64,000 nt of DNA, from assembly GCA_041556555.1 (NCBI GenBank), contig JBFFIE010000006.1, forward strand, positions 15,292-79,291, read 5' to 3'. The notes beneath the pieces are model-generated. The model was not told where the DNA came from. It saw only the letters and a list, made by a program, of their open reading frames with translations, and did no database searches. Origin of the DNA: SZUA-592 sp041556555. Its GTDB lineage: Bacteria > Pseudomonadota > Gammaproteobacteria > Eutrophobiales > Eutrophobiaceae. A program made the position numbers and the translations under genes. Shown here piece by piece: positions 17,644-25,531 of this stretch. Within the stretch, counting starts at the first letter, position 1. Every line of letters begins with the position of its first letter.

Positions 17644-19338
17644 ATGAAAAAACCTGTGCCACAAAAACAAAAGGGTGCCGTATTACTTGCTACTACACTT
17701 ATCTTGATACTGGGCTCTGCCTGGTTATTGATTATCAACCTTAACAACAATGCCAGGCGTTTTGCGAATTACGAGGAGAGTATGCAAGTACTCAGAGAGG
17801 CAAAACAGGCCCTGATTGCCTATGCGGTTAACTATTACGAATCCAATCCTGGCCATTTCGGTTTTTTACCTTGCCCGGATTCAAGTACCACTGGTGAGGA
17901 GGGTAACCAGGAAGCCCCCTGTGGGGCACGATATGTCAATGTCATGGGTAAGTTTCCCTGGCAAGCGCTGGATCTTCCCCCACTGAAGGATGCTTATGGT
18001 CAATGCCTGTGGTATGCCGTCTCCGGTGCGGTCAAGGGAGGTAGTAGCCGCTCTGAAATGTTGAATGAAGATACCCATGGCACATTCCAGATTATGGATC
18101 CGGATGGCGTCACAGTGGTTGCCGGGGCCACACCCAGGGAAAGGCCGGTGGCCGTTATTTTCGCCCCGGGACGTTCCATTAATAACCAGACACGGGCCGA
18201 TAGCAACGGCGCTATCTGTGAAGGGAATGAAGCGGTGAATTATGTGGCGAGTAATTATCTTGATGCCGAGGTACCGTCAAACCCCCTGTTGGGTATCAGG
18301 AATTATGTCGTAAGTTCCACAGCGGATACGGTAGACCAGTTCATAATGACAGGCGATCCGGAGAGTGAGGATTTCAATGATCTGATGCTTTACATCACGA
18401 TTGATGAGATCTTTGATGCCATCAAGCAGCGTAACGATTTTGCAGATAAGCTTTACGACGAGGCCGCCTTGAATAATCTTACCTATCGGGTAGCAGAATG
18501 TATTGCCGGCTATGGCCAGTACCATGCCGATAAACACGTTGACGATGGTGATGGGGATTACAATCGCAGCCTGCCTTGGCCTGCGCGTTTCGATTTTGCG
18601 GATGATGACAACCGTTACCGGTATGAAGCAGAATATTATGATATTGATAATAGTTCACTGCTCATGGGGAGAGTCCCCATAGATATCAGCAACAGCAACG
18701 ATGAGATATATAATGGCTGCAGTTCACCGCATACCTGTTTACCCCCGTCTGACAGACTCATAGACACCAGTACGTCGCCATATTCGGGGTTTTGCAGGGC
18801 GTTCTGGCTGGTGTATTCGGATAACCCGATTAGTCCATCTGCCACAAATGAGTTGATTGACTTATGGAATAACTGGAAAGACCATTTATTCTATATTGTG
18901 TCGGAGGAATATCAGCCACAGCCCATGAGCGCAGATACAGATGCCTGCCTCGACACTACTCAATCACCGGATGAAATCGAACCTAGATGTATTACAATAA
19001 ATGTGCCGTTCACTTATCCGCCGAATGACCAGTCGTTGAATATGACAATGGTGGCTGCAATAGTTATTTTCTCTAATGAGACATTACCATCGTTATCACA
19101 GTCAAGATCGGCACCACCGATCGATACCGATGACAAGCAGAATCCTGCCTCGAATCTGGAAGACCGGAATATCATCCCCTATACGACTTCTGATGTAGGG
19201 ATAGATACAGAGTTTTCCAGTAATCAAGTCAGTGCTACTTTTAATGATGTTCTTTATTGCATCAATGAAGATACGGATGAAACGTCGATTGGCGGACCAC
19301 CGCCGTTCAAGGCGGGCAGATGCCCGGTGAATCCATAA
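17644..19338 (+). CDS. Large GspK/PilX-like minor pilin
   Basis: A 564-residue pilin-like protein. The N-terminus is a short basic leader ending in QKG, then AVLLATTLILILGSAWLLI, a hydrophobic helix lacking the Glu5 of ordinary pilins. That is the pattern of GspK/PilX tip or minor subunits. A long amphipathic helix leads to FGFLPCPD and a shared PW...DA...W.Y.V module also seen in the next gene. The rest is large, exported in character, Cys-containing and Asp-rich (DDGDGDYNRSLPWPARFDFADDD). It may cap the pilus or bind a ligand; this is inference. A 45-base gap separates it from the previous gene. Confidence 0.65.
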   Translation: MKKPVPQKQKGAVLLATTLILILGSAWLLIINLNNNARRFANYEESMQVLREAKQALIAYAVNYYESNPGHFGFLPCPDSSTTGEEGNQEAPCGARYVNVMGKFPWQALDLPPLKDAYGQCLWYAVSGAVKGGSSRSEMLNEDTHGTFQIMDPDGVTVVAGATPRERPVAVIFAPGRSINNQTRADSNGAICEGNEAVNYVASNYLDAEVPSNPLLGIRNYVVSSTADTVDQFIMTGDPESEDFNDLMLYITIDEIFDAIKQRNDFADKLYDEAALNNLTYRVAECIAGYGQYHADKHVDDGDGDYNRSLPWPARFDFADDDNRYRYEAEYYDIDNSSLLMGRVPIDISNSNDEIYNGCSSPHTCLPPSDRLIDTSTSPYSGFCRAFWLVYSDNPISPSATNELIDLWNNWKDHLFYIVSEEYQPQPMSADTDACLDTTQSPDEIEPRCITINVPFTYPPNDQSLNMTMVAAIVIFSNETLPSLSQSRSAPPIDTDDKQNPASNLEDRNIIPYTTSDVGIDTEFSSNQVSATFNDVLYCINEDTDETSIGGPPPFKAGRCPVNP

Positions 19339-19341
19339 GCC

Positions 19342-20106
19342 ATGAACCAAAAAAACAAAAGCCTTGCTAGCCACGGTTTCACCCTGATAGAACTCGCTAT
19401 CGTGTTGTTCATTGTCAGCCTGTTACTGGGCGGCTTGCTCATGCCCTATGCGACCAGTGTCGAACAACGGGAGCGTGAGGACACAGCCGAGATCCTGGAG
19501 GACATCAAGGAAGCTCTGTATGGACACGCATTGGTTAACGGTTACCTGCCTTGCCCGGATTGCGAGACAGGCCAGGCCTGTGCAGCCGGTACACCGGATG
19601 ACGGGATAGAAGACAGAAATGGCAACCTGTGTTCAGTAACGCTTTCTGCTCAAAATACCTACACAGGGAATCTGCCCTGGGCCACGCTCGGCGTTCCCCA
19701 GTTTGATGCCTGGGAAAAACCATTTACCTACAGCGTGACCGATACTTTTTCAAATGACGCGGTTCCTTTTACCCTGACGGATACCGGGACGATAGACATA
19801 CTCGACCAGGACGGCGCCGCCACGGCCCGGATAGCGCAGAGCATCCCCGCTATCGTAGTTTCCCACGGCAAGGATCATTATGTGCCCGCGCAAAGCGCAG
19901 ACCAGGTAGAAAACTACGAGCGCGATGCGAACATATATGGCACAACCAATAGTATCCTCACAGCATATTCAGGTGATAATGCCGGTGAATTTGTCTTTAC
20001 CGATTACAGGCTCTTGGGGGGTAATATTGATTACGACGATATGATGATCTGGATTTCCCCGTTTGTCATCAAAAACCGGATGATTGCCGCAGGTCAACTG
20101 CCCTGA
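19342..20106 (+). CDS. Type IV prepilin-like protein (minor pilin)
   Basis: A 254-residue prepilin. The leader MNQKNKSLASHG is cut before FTLIELAIVLFIVSLLLGG, with the canonical Gly-1, Phe1 and Glu5. After the helix comes GYLPCPDCETGQAC, then a region with LPWATLGVPQFDAWEKPFTYSV that repeats the module of the preceding gene. Several cysteines (CPDC, ACAAG, LCS) suggest disulfides. It starts three bases after the GspK-like gene and its 3' end overlaps the convergent histidine kinase gene by 13 bases. Processing needs a PilD-type peptidase, which is not in this window. Confidence 0.82.
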   Translation: MNQKNKSLASHGFTLIELAIVLFIVSLLLGGLLMPYATSVEQREREDTAEILEDIKEALYGHALVNGYLPCPDCETGQACAAGTPDDGIEDRNGNLCSVTLSAQNTYTGNLPWATLGVPQFDAWEKPFTYSVTDTFSNDAVPFTLTDTGTIDILDQDGAATARIAQSIPAIVVSHGKDHYVPAQSADQVENYERDANIYGTTNSILTAYSGDNAGEFVFTDYRLLGGNIDYDDMMIWISPFVIKNRMIAAGQLP

Positions 20107-21770
20107 TTCAGAGACCGTGACTTCTCCAGCCTGAAGCATACCTTGCCATCCGAATTATGTTTCAGTTTCAACTCATAACCCAGTGTCCCGGCCTGCTTGG
20201 CTGCCTGTAACAGGCCAATACCCAGACCATTGTCTGATTTAACCGGTTCCTGAAAAAGCCTTTCGACGAGTTCTTTGGGTATGGCCTGGCCGTTATCCTC
20301 TACTTCAATAGAAATTCCTTCATCGTTTCCCTGCAGGGTAACGGTAATATCGATTTCCGGATCCAGCTTGCGTTTGTTTATAGCATTTTCAACGAGGTTT
20401 TCACTGACACTATCAAATAAATCAAAAGGGATACGAAGGTCACTGTTGATATCATCTTTGAACTGAATATCAAACGACCTGTAATGATTCATGAACTCAT
20501 TCCACCAGTCTCTGAGATAGATTTCGTCCGCGATCAGTTGCTCGGGTGATTGTAACTTGTTGACTGCTTGTTCCAGGCGCTGTATGAAATAAGGAAACTG
20601 CTTTTTCAGTATCAACAATGACCTGGCATCTCTTTCGTCTGTATCAGCTTGCAAAATTGTTACCATGGAGTGCATGGACTGCAAGAGGTTCTTGATGTCA
20701 TGAGTAATCCTGGCACCGGTCTCAAATATGGCCTGAAGATGTGCCTGCTTGGCAAGTTCAATCTCGTTCAACTTGGCCTGATAGAAATATTCAATCAGCC
20801 GGATTAATAATTTGCAATGTATCAGCACGGCCCCGCCTACTCGTATATGCGTGTAAATCTCAATGGGCTTATTACTAATATCCAGGCTAATCCTGTGGCT
20901 GGATTTTTTCCCCTTTAGCTGGTTATTCCAGTATGTACCGGATATCCAGTCCAGTGTAAGCAGCTTTTCTATGGCCACATCCAGGTATTCCTCAGCAGAA
21001 TCATGTTGATCCTTGAGCGCGGAAAGTTCATCCAGCCAGGTTTCAAACGGGGTTCCGATACTGAGCAGTGATTTGGTCCAGATCTGGGAAAATCCACTGA
21101 GCCCGATATTTGCAGAAAGCAACCAGCTGATAAAAAGCAGGAATAGGCCAATTGCCAGGAGAATCCGGATCAGCGCTGTGACGTAATCGGTGCCAGCAGA
21201 ATACATGATGACAAGACTGCCGAGCGCAATCAAACTCACCAGTAATGAAGTAGTGATAGCATATATGATGTCAACTGGAACCGGTGATCGTTTTGCAGGT
21301 TTGAATAACGGCATTAAAACCGGGACCAGTAGCAAGAGGTAGTTCAGTGATGATATGCCCTTGGGCAGGGTGGCAATCGTGAACATCATGGGCAGGCAGA
21401 TAAGAAGTATCTCAGAGAACAGAAATACCATGACGATATAGTAAACAAAACGCTCAGCACGGCTGTTGACAACGCGTCCTCCAACGATGCCCAGTATCAG
21501 TACCAGCCAGACAAAGACAAGCCACCAGTTGATAAAATAGACAAACAGGAAACTCAGCAGAATAAGTAACAGACTGTTATACCAGCTATAACGTTCTTCA
21601 GTCCTTTCTATGGGTTGCCAGAGGAGAAAAAAACCCAGGTGAATGAGAAACAGCGCCCGTGAGAGCAGACTGCCGAAATCAATCCAGATCGCAAGATGCA
21701 GACTTGCCAGCATTGCTGCCAATAACAGGTAATCGCGACGATCACTGACGAATCTGAAGAGACTGGTCAT
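20094..21770 (-). CDS. PrsK-like membrane histidine kinase
   Basis: Probable sensor partner of the response regulator at 5842. The 558 residues start with about eight membrane helices (for example LLLILLSFLFVYFINWWLVF, VDIIYAITTSLLVSLIALG, ALIRILLAIGLFLLFISWLL). A GAF-like linker and the kinase core follow. The H-box reads GARITHDIKNLLQSM, the His-Asp-x-Lys-Asn form typical of PrsK kinases. The N-box is ENLVENAINK and the G boxes are VEDNGQAIP and DNGLGIGLLQAAK. All catalytic residues appear present. It faces the pilus genes and is divergent from the ABC permease gene. The signal it senses is unknown. Confidence 0.85.
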   Translation of the reverse strand: MTSLFRFVSDRRDYLLLAAMLASLHLAIWIDFGSLLSRALFLIHLGFFLLWQPIERTEERYSWYNSLLLILLSFLFVYFINWWLVFVWLVLILGIVGGRVVNSRAERFVYYIVMVFLFSEILLICLPMMFTIATLPKGISSLNYLLLLVPVLMPLFKPAKRSPVPVDIIYAITTSLLVSLIALGSLVIMYSAGTDYVTALIRILLAIGLFLLFISWLLSANIGLSGFSQIWTKSLLSIGTPFETWLDELSALKDQHDSAEEYLDVAIEKLLTLDWISGTYWNNQLKGKKSSHRISLDISNKPIEIYTHIRVGGAVLIHCKLLIRLIEYFYQAKLNEIELAKQAHLQAIFETGARITHDIKNLLQSMHSMVTILQADTDERDARSLLILKKQFPYFIQRLEQAVNKLQSPEQLIADEIYLRDWWNEFMNHYRSFDIQFKDDINSDLRIPFDLFDSVSENLVENAINKRKLDPEIDITVTLQGNDEGISIEVEDNGQAIPKELVERLFQEPVKSDNGLGIGLLQAAKQAGTLGYELKLKHNSDGKVCFRLEKSRSLNQGS

Positions 21771-21842
21771 CTGAGAGAGAAGTTTTTTTAAGCATATATA
21801 GTATATTATTTACAGTTGTTTTGATATTTGTCGGGATCACTA

Positions 21843-22613
21843 ATGAAATATCCTGTCGGGGCCATTGCCCGTTATAGTTTGCTGGAAGCAGTAAGAAGTC
21901 ATATTTTCCTGCTCGTGGTACCGGGCGTGATAATTCTTTTCGGCATCTCGCAATTCGTTGGTGAACTGGCCGTCACTGAATCCAGGGAAATTCAGGCTGC
22001 TATAACCGCTTATATAATTCGAGTTCTTGCCGTAATTATTACATGCCTCTTTATTGTTTTATCCTGTTTGCGGGAATTTAATGAAAAGACAGTCGATATA
22101 ATTTTTGCATTACCGGTTCCACGATATGTTTATTACCTGGGCAAGCTGTTCGGTTTCTCAGGCCTTGTTTTTATAGTAGCCGTGTTATTTTCGTTACCAC
22201 TTTTTCTTTATGCAGATATGATGCCAGTAGCTTACTGGTCAATATCGCTGGTCTGCGAGTTATTTATTATGACGAGCCTCAGCCTGCTGTTTTTACTGAC
22301 TCTTGGAAATGCCACATTGACCCTGAGCCTGGTCTTTGCGTTCTATGTTTTGTCACGAACCATAAATACAATCCAGTTAATAGCAGCCAGCCCTGTTATT
22401 GAAGCAACATCTTTTTCGCAACATTTAATAAGCGGTATCATTGATGTGATCGCCTTTCTATTGCCGGATTTTTCCCGCTTTGCCCAAACGGAATGGTTAA
22501 TGACAGGTTCAGTCGATATCAACGAAATAAGTTTTGTATTTTTGCAGACGACGGTCTATGTGGTGTTATTATCAGCCGCAGCACTGTTTGACCTCTATCG
22601 AAAGGAATTCTAG
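21843..22613 (+). CDS. ABC transporter permease (ABC-2 type)
   Basis: A 256-residue membrane protein from ATG 21843 (MKYPVGAIARYSLLEAVRSHIF); an in-frame TTG 15 bases upstream is possible. Six hydrophobic segments are seen, such as IFLLVVPGVIILFGISQFV, IIRVLAVIITCLFIVLSCL and LFGFSGLVFIVAVLFSLPLFL. The cytoplasmic loop LREFNEKTVDIIFALPVPRYVYYLGKL is characteristic of ABC-2 permeases. The ATPase gene that probably pairs with it lies at 24337, beyond a pilin gene. Myxococcus PilGHI is a known case of an ABC transporter needed for pilus assembly; a similar role here is inference. Confidence 0.8.
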   Translation: MKYPVGAIARYSLLEAVRSHIFLLVVPGVIILFGISQFVGELAVTESREIQAAITAYIIRVLAVIITCLFIVLSCLREFNEKTVDIIFALPVPRYVYYLGKLFGFSGLVFIVAVLFSLPLFLYADMMPVAYWSISLVCELFIMTSLSLLFLLTLGNATLTLSLVFAFYVLSRTINTIQLIAASPVIEATSFSQHLISGIIDVIAFLLPDFSRFAQTEWLMTGSVDINEISFVFLQTTVYVVLLSAAALFDLYRKEF

Positions 22614-23356
22614 TGTTTCATAGATTCAGTCGCTCGGGTTTATTTACCCATTCTACCCAACGGCCCGTTTCCAGCGTTCCCGGGACAGTGTCACTGGTCT
22701 TGTTGCTTGCCCTGGGTCTGCAGTTCGTCTTGCATGGTTATTATGTTGAGAGGGATGTGGTCGGTAAATCGCTTACGCTGGCACCATCCGAACACCATGC
22801 CAGCATGCTGGGCCTGGGGGACAATATCGCGATCGCCAAGATACTGATGCTTTGGTTGCAGGCCTTTGATAATCAACCGGGCCTGAGCATACCGCTTGCT
22901 AGACTTGACTACGGGAGGGTAACAGGCTGGCTGCAACTGATACTTGATCTGGATCCACGGGGTCAATACCCGTTATTTGCAGCGGCACGCATCTATGCCG
23001 GGATTCAGGACGAGGACAAACAACGCCAGATGCTTGGATTTGTCTACCGGAATTTTTTCAAGGATCCAAACCATCGATGGCCGGCCCTGGCGCACGCCGT
23101 GTACATAGCCAAACACCGCCTGAATGATATGCCATTAGCCTTAAAATATGCCGAGGCAATGGCAGATAATGTAACCGCAAAAGATGTACCCTTCTGGGTC
23201 AAGCAGATGCACATTTATGTGCTCGAAGATATGGGTGAACTGGAAGCGGCAAGGATTCTGCTGGGCGGGCTCATCGAGAGTGGTACCATCAGGGATCCAA
23301 ATGAGCTCGAGTTCCTGCGTTCACGGCTCAGGAATCTGGAGGAAAAGACTGAATAG
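22613..23356 (+). CDS. Membrane-anchored helical-repeat protein of pilus locus
   Basis: No named family recognised. The GTG start shares its G with the TAG stop of the permease gene, so the two are coupled. The 247 residues have one N-terminal span (VSLVLLLALGLQFVLHGYYV) and then an alpha-helical region resembling TPR or Sel1 repeats (YPLFAAARIYAGIQDEDKQR, LNDMPLALKYAEAMADNV, MGELEAARILLGGL). It is probably periplasmic and a partner of the ABC transporter or pilin. The function is not established. Confidence 0.65.
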   Translation: MFHRFSRSGLFTHSTQRPVSSVPGTVSLVLLLALGLQFVLHGYYVERDVVGKSLTLAPSEHHASMLGLGDNIAIAKILMLWLQAFDNQPGLSIPLARLDYGRVTGWLQLILDLDPRGQYPLFAAARIYAGIQDEDKQRQMLGFVYRNFFKDPNHRWPALAHAVYIAKHRLNDMPLALKYAEAMADNVTAKDVPFWVKQMHIYVLEDMGELEAARILLGGLIESGTIRDPNELEFLRSRLRNLEEKTE

Positions 23357-23392
23357 GAGCGGGAATCGGGACCTGGCGATGTTCAATAAAAG

Positions 23393-23408
23393 TGTCGAGA
23401 TTTCGACA
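23393..23408. promoter_or_regulatory. Palindrome, candidate activator site for pilin promoter
   Basis: TGTCGA (23393-23398), a four-base centre and TCGACA (23403-23408) form a perfect inverted repeat. It is centred about 117 bases before the predicted sigma-54 start point, the usual distance for an enhancer-binding activator. A second, imperfect palindrome, CTGATGACAGCTCGTCAG, follows at 23411-23428. The PrsR-like regulator at 5842 is the obvious candidate protein; this is inference. Confidence 0.5.
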
Positions 23409-23491
23409 AACTGATGACAGCTCGTCAGTTTTTCCCGTGTTCACCCAGATATTAAATTATAAAAGTTAATAATTACAGATAGTTAGTGGTT

Positions 23492-23507
23492 TGGCATGGA
23501 AAATGCG
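23492..23507 (+). promoter_or_regulatory. Sigma-54 promoter of the pilin gene
   Basis: TGGCATGGAAAATGCG has GG (23493-23494) and GC (23505-23506) exactly ten bases apart, as required at -24/-12, with a TGGCA core matching the RpoN consensus. The start point would be near 23518, leaving a 26-base leader with GAGG (23531-23534) before the ATG at 23544. Confidence 0.75.
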
Positions 23508-23543
23508 AGATGACTGGCAGAGAAAACGCTGAGGTGTATTGAG

Positions 23544-24257
23544 ATGACGACAATGAAAAGACAATCCGGTTTTACCCTGGTCGAAATTGCCATCGTACTG
23601 GTTATCGTTGGCCTGTTGCTCGGAGGCATACTGAAAGGCCAGGAATTGATCAACAGTGCCCGAGTCCGCAACCTGGCGGATCAGAACGCCGCGGTTCAGG
23701 CAGCCTATTATGGTTTCATCGACCGCTATCGGCAGATTCCCGGAGATTGGCCGGCAGCTGCGGCGACCACCGGTATCGGGGTGACTATCGTCAGCCCGAC
23801 TTCAGCCAATGCCGGTAATGGTCGTATCGATGACGGTGACTGGGACGAAGCCTCCGGAGTCTGGGAACAGCTGGCCGGCGCCGGTTTTATCGCGGGTAAC
23901 TACAGTGGTGGCGGTACTGCCGCGAACTACACTGACGGTACCCGTGCGCCAGTGAATGCATTTAATGGTTCGGTATTACTTGGTCGCATGGACCAGTACC
24001 AGGACAATGGCACCGCCGTTGAGCGCCTGGCCTTTTCCTTCGGCAACCAGATCCCGGCTAAGATCCTGCGTGAGCTGGATGTGAAGCTGGATGATGGTCG
24101 GCCACTGACCGGTATTCTAAGGGCCTCGGGGACGGCCACCGGTGGTTGGGCCACCATGTTTACCTCTGTTGCTGCCTGTACTGCCGGTACGGCCCCGAAT
24201 ATAGAATGGGACGTGGCCACGGACTCACAGGATTGTGGCGCAGTCTCGCTCTATTAA
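23544..24257 (+). CDS. Type IV prepilin, probable major pilin of the MSHA-like pilus
   Basis: A 237-residue prepilin. The short leader MTTMKRQSG precedes FTLVEIAIVLVIVGLLLGG, with Gly-1, Phe1 and Glu5 intact. The helix continues as ILKGQELINSARVRNLADQNAA, followed by YRQIPGDWP, common in large GspG/MshA-like pilins. The globular part is Gly/Ala/Thr-rich, with two cysteines near the end (AACTAG, SQDCGAV) that could form the C-terminal disulfide loop. It has its own sigma-54 promoter and a strong terminator right after it, so it can be made in excess of the machine genes, as expected for a major subunit. Confidence 0.85.
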   Translation: MTTMKRQSGFTLVEIAIVLVIVGLLLGGILKGQELINSARVRNLADQNAAVQAAYYGFIDRYRQIPGDWPAAAATTGIGVTIVSPTSANAGNGRIDDGDWDEASGVWEQLAGAGFIAGNYSGGGTAANYTDGTRAPVNAFNGSVLLGRMDQYQDNGTAVERLAFSFGNQIPAKILRELDVKLDDGRPLTGILRASGTATGGWATMFTSVAACTAGTAPNIEWDVATDSQDCGAVSLY

Positions 24258-24285
24258 TCCTGTTTGATAAGCAAACATTAAAAAG

Positions 24286-24309
24286 GCCCGCACTAACGCG
24301 GGCTTTTTT
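24286..24309 (+). terminator. Rho-independent terminator after pilin
   Basis: GCCCGC (24286-24291), a six-base loop and GCGGGC (24298-24303) are followed by six T. It lies 28 bases after the pilin stop and separates it from the ABC ATPase gene. Confidence 0.9.
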
Positions 24310-24336
24310 CTTCAAAGTTGCTGAAAGATAGAATCG

Positions 24337-25056
24337 ATGACTATTCCTGTAGTTGAAATCAATGCTGTGTCCAAGTCCTATGGGCGTAAACAGGTCCTTT
24401 CAGATATCAGTCTTTCTATCTCTGAGGGTGAATACATTGGTCTCGTGGGTCTGAACGGTGCCGGCAAAACAACCCTGATTAAATGTCTGCTGGATTTCTG
24501 TGCCCTGGACAGTGGCCAAATCCGTATCTTCGGTCGTGAACATCGGGATACTGAATCCAGGAAATCGCTGGTTTTTTTGCCGGAGAAGTTTATTCCACCC
24601 TATTTCCTGAAGGGTAATGATTTTCTCAAATACATGGCAGCACTTTATCAAATTAATGTCGATAACGAATTAATTGATTCATTGTTACAAGTGATGGATC
24701 TGGATGCAGAGTCACTGGACCAGCCGGTCTACAAATATTCGAAAGGTATGTCACAGAAACTGGGTTTAATAGCCAGCCTCATGACCGGGAGGCAGTTACT
24801 GGTTTACGACGAACCCATGAGTGGTCTGGATCCCAGAGCCAGGGCGCGTTTAAAAAAGCATTTGCTATCACTCAAGTCTGCCGGGCAAACCCTGTTTTAT
24901 TCTTCCCATTTGCTCGAAGACGTTAAAGCCATGTGCGATCGTCTTGTCATTCTGCATCGCGGTCAGGTCCGTTTTTTTGGCACACTGGATGAATGTATAA
25001 AATCATTTGTTGCAAACGATCTGGAAGAGGCCTACTTACATTGCATCGATCAGTGA
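24337..25056 (+). CDS. ABC transporter ATP-binding protein
   Basis: A 239-residue nucleotide-binding subunit. Walker A is GLNGAGKTTL, the signature motif is degenerate (KYSKGMSQKLGLIASLM), Walker B is LLVYDEPMSGLD and the switch histidine lies in FYSSHLLEDV. It is most like ATPases that pair with ABC-2 permeases, fitting the gene at 21843. A pilin terminator stands before it, so read-through or its own weak promoter must express it. The cargo is unknown. An analogue of Myxococcus PilH is one possibility. Confidence 0.85.
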   Translation: MTIPVVEINAVSKSYGRKQVLSDISLSISEGEYIGLVGLNGAGKTTLIKCLLDFCALDSGQIRIFGREHRDTESRKSLVFLPEKFIPPYFLKGNDFLKYMAALYQINVDNELIDSLLQVMDLDAESLDQPVYKYSKGMSQKLGLIASLMTGRQLLVYDEPMSGLDPRARARLKKHLLSLKSAGQTLFYSSHLLEDVKAMCDRLVILHRGQVRFFGTLDECIKSFVANDLEEAYLHCIDQ

Positions 25057-25057
25057 T

Positions 25058-25513
25058 CTAGCCGAGCAGATCTCTGAGGTAATCACTGGCGCGTGATTGA
25101 ATCCCGGCGTATTTGCTTTCTCTCGGTCCGGCAACATTCAGTACCCTGATCCGGTTTGCCGACAACCAGTCGTGAAACACGGATCTATCCACCGGTTTAT
25201 TCAGGTCTACCAGCAGGAATGGTCGTCCCAGCTCTTTTGCAATCAGGATGGTCCTTAATGTCCCTCCGGAAGTTTCACCTATGGTTAAAATCAACGTCCC
25301 GTCCGAGTCTCTGACATTCAATCTGGTCCGGGTGACGTAATCGGTCTCCCTCGTTTCAGTCAGTCTGTAGTGTGGCGGTATTGGCCCGTCCTCCGCCTTT
25401 CTTCCAGCGGGACACCAGCCGCCATGATCAATGCCAAGCTCAATTGCCACATCGATGGCAGCACGGTCAACACCTGATTGGCCACCCGATATGATTTTTC
25501 CGGGTCTGTACAT
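25058..25513 (-). CDS. YpsA/putative molybdenum carrier family protein
   Basis: A 151-residue Rossmann-like protein with IISGGQSGVDRAAIDVA and GGWCPAGRKAEDG near the N-terminus, and TLILTIGETSGGT in the middle. These match the putative molybdenum-carrier/YpsA-related family (Pfam PF12694), whose members have been proposed to bind nucleotides or cofactors. The real function is unsettled. It converges with the ABC ATPase gene, whose stop lies one base away. The antiporter gene upstream on the same strand is 18 bases off, so they may be cotranscribed. Confidence 0.75.
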   Translation of the reverse strand: MYRPGKIISGGQSGVDRAAIDVAIELGIDHGGWCPAGRKAEDGPIPPHYRLTETRETDYVTRTRLNVRDSDGTLILTIGETSGGTLRTILIAKELGRPFLLVDLNKPVDRSVFHDWLSANRIRVLNVAGPRESKYAGIQSRASDYLRDLLG

Positions 25514-25531
25514 ACGTCAGATGTTCCCTGC

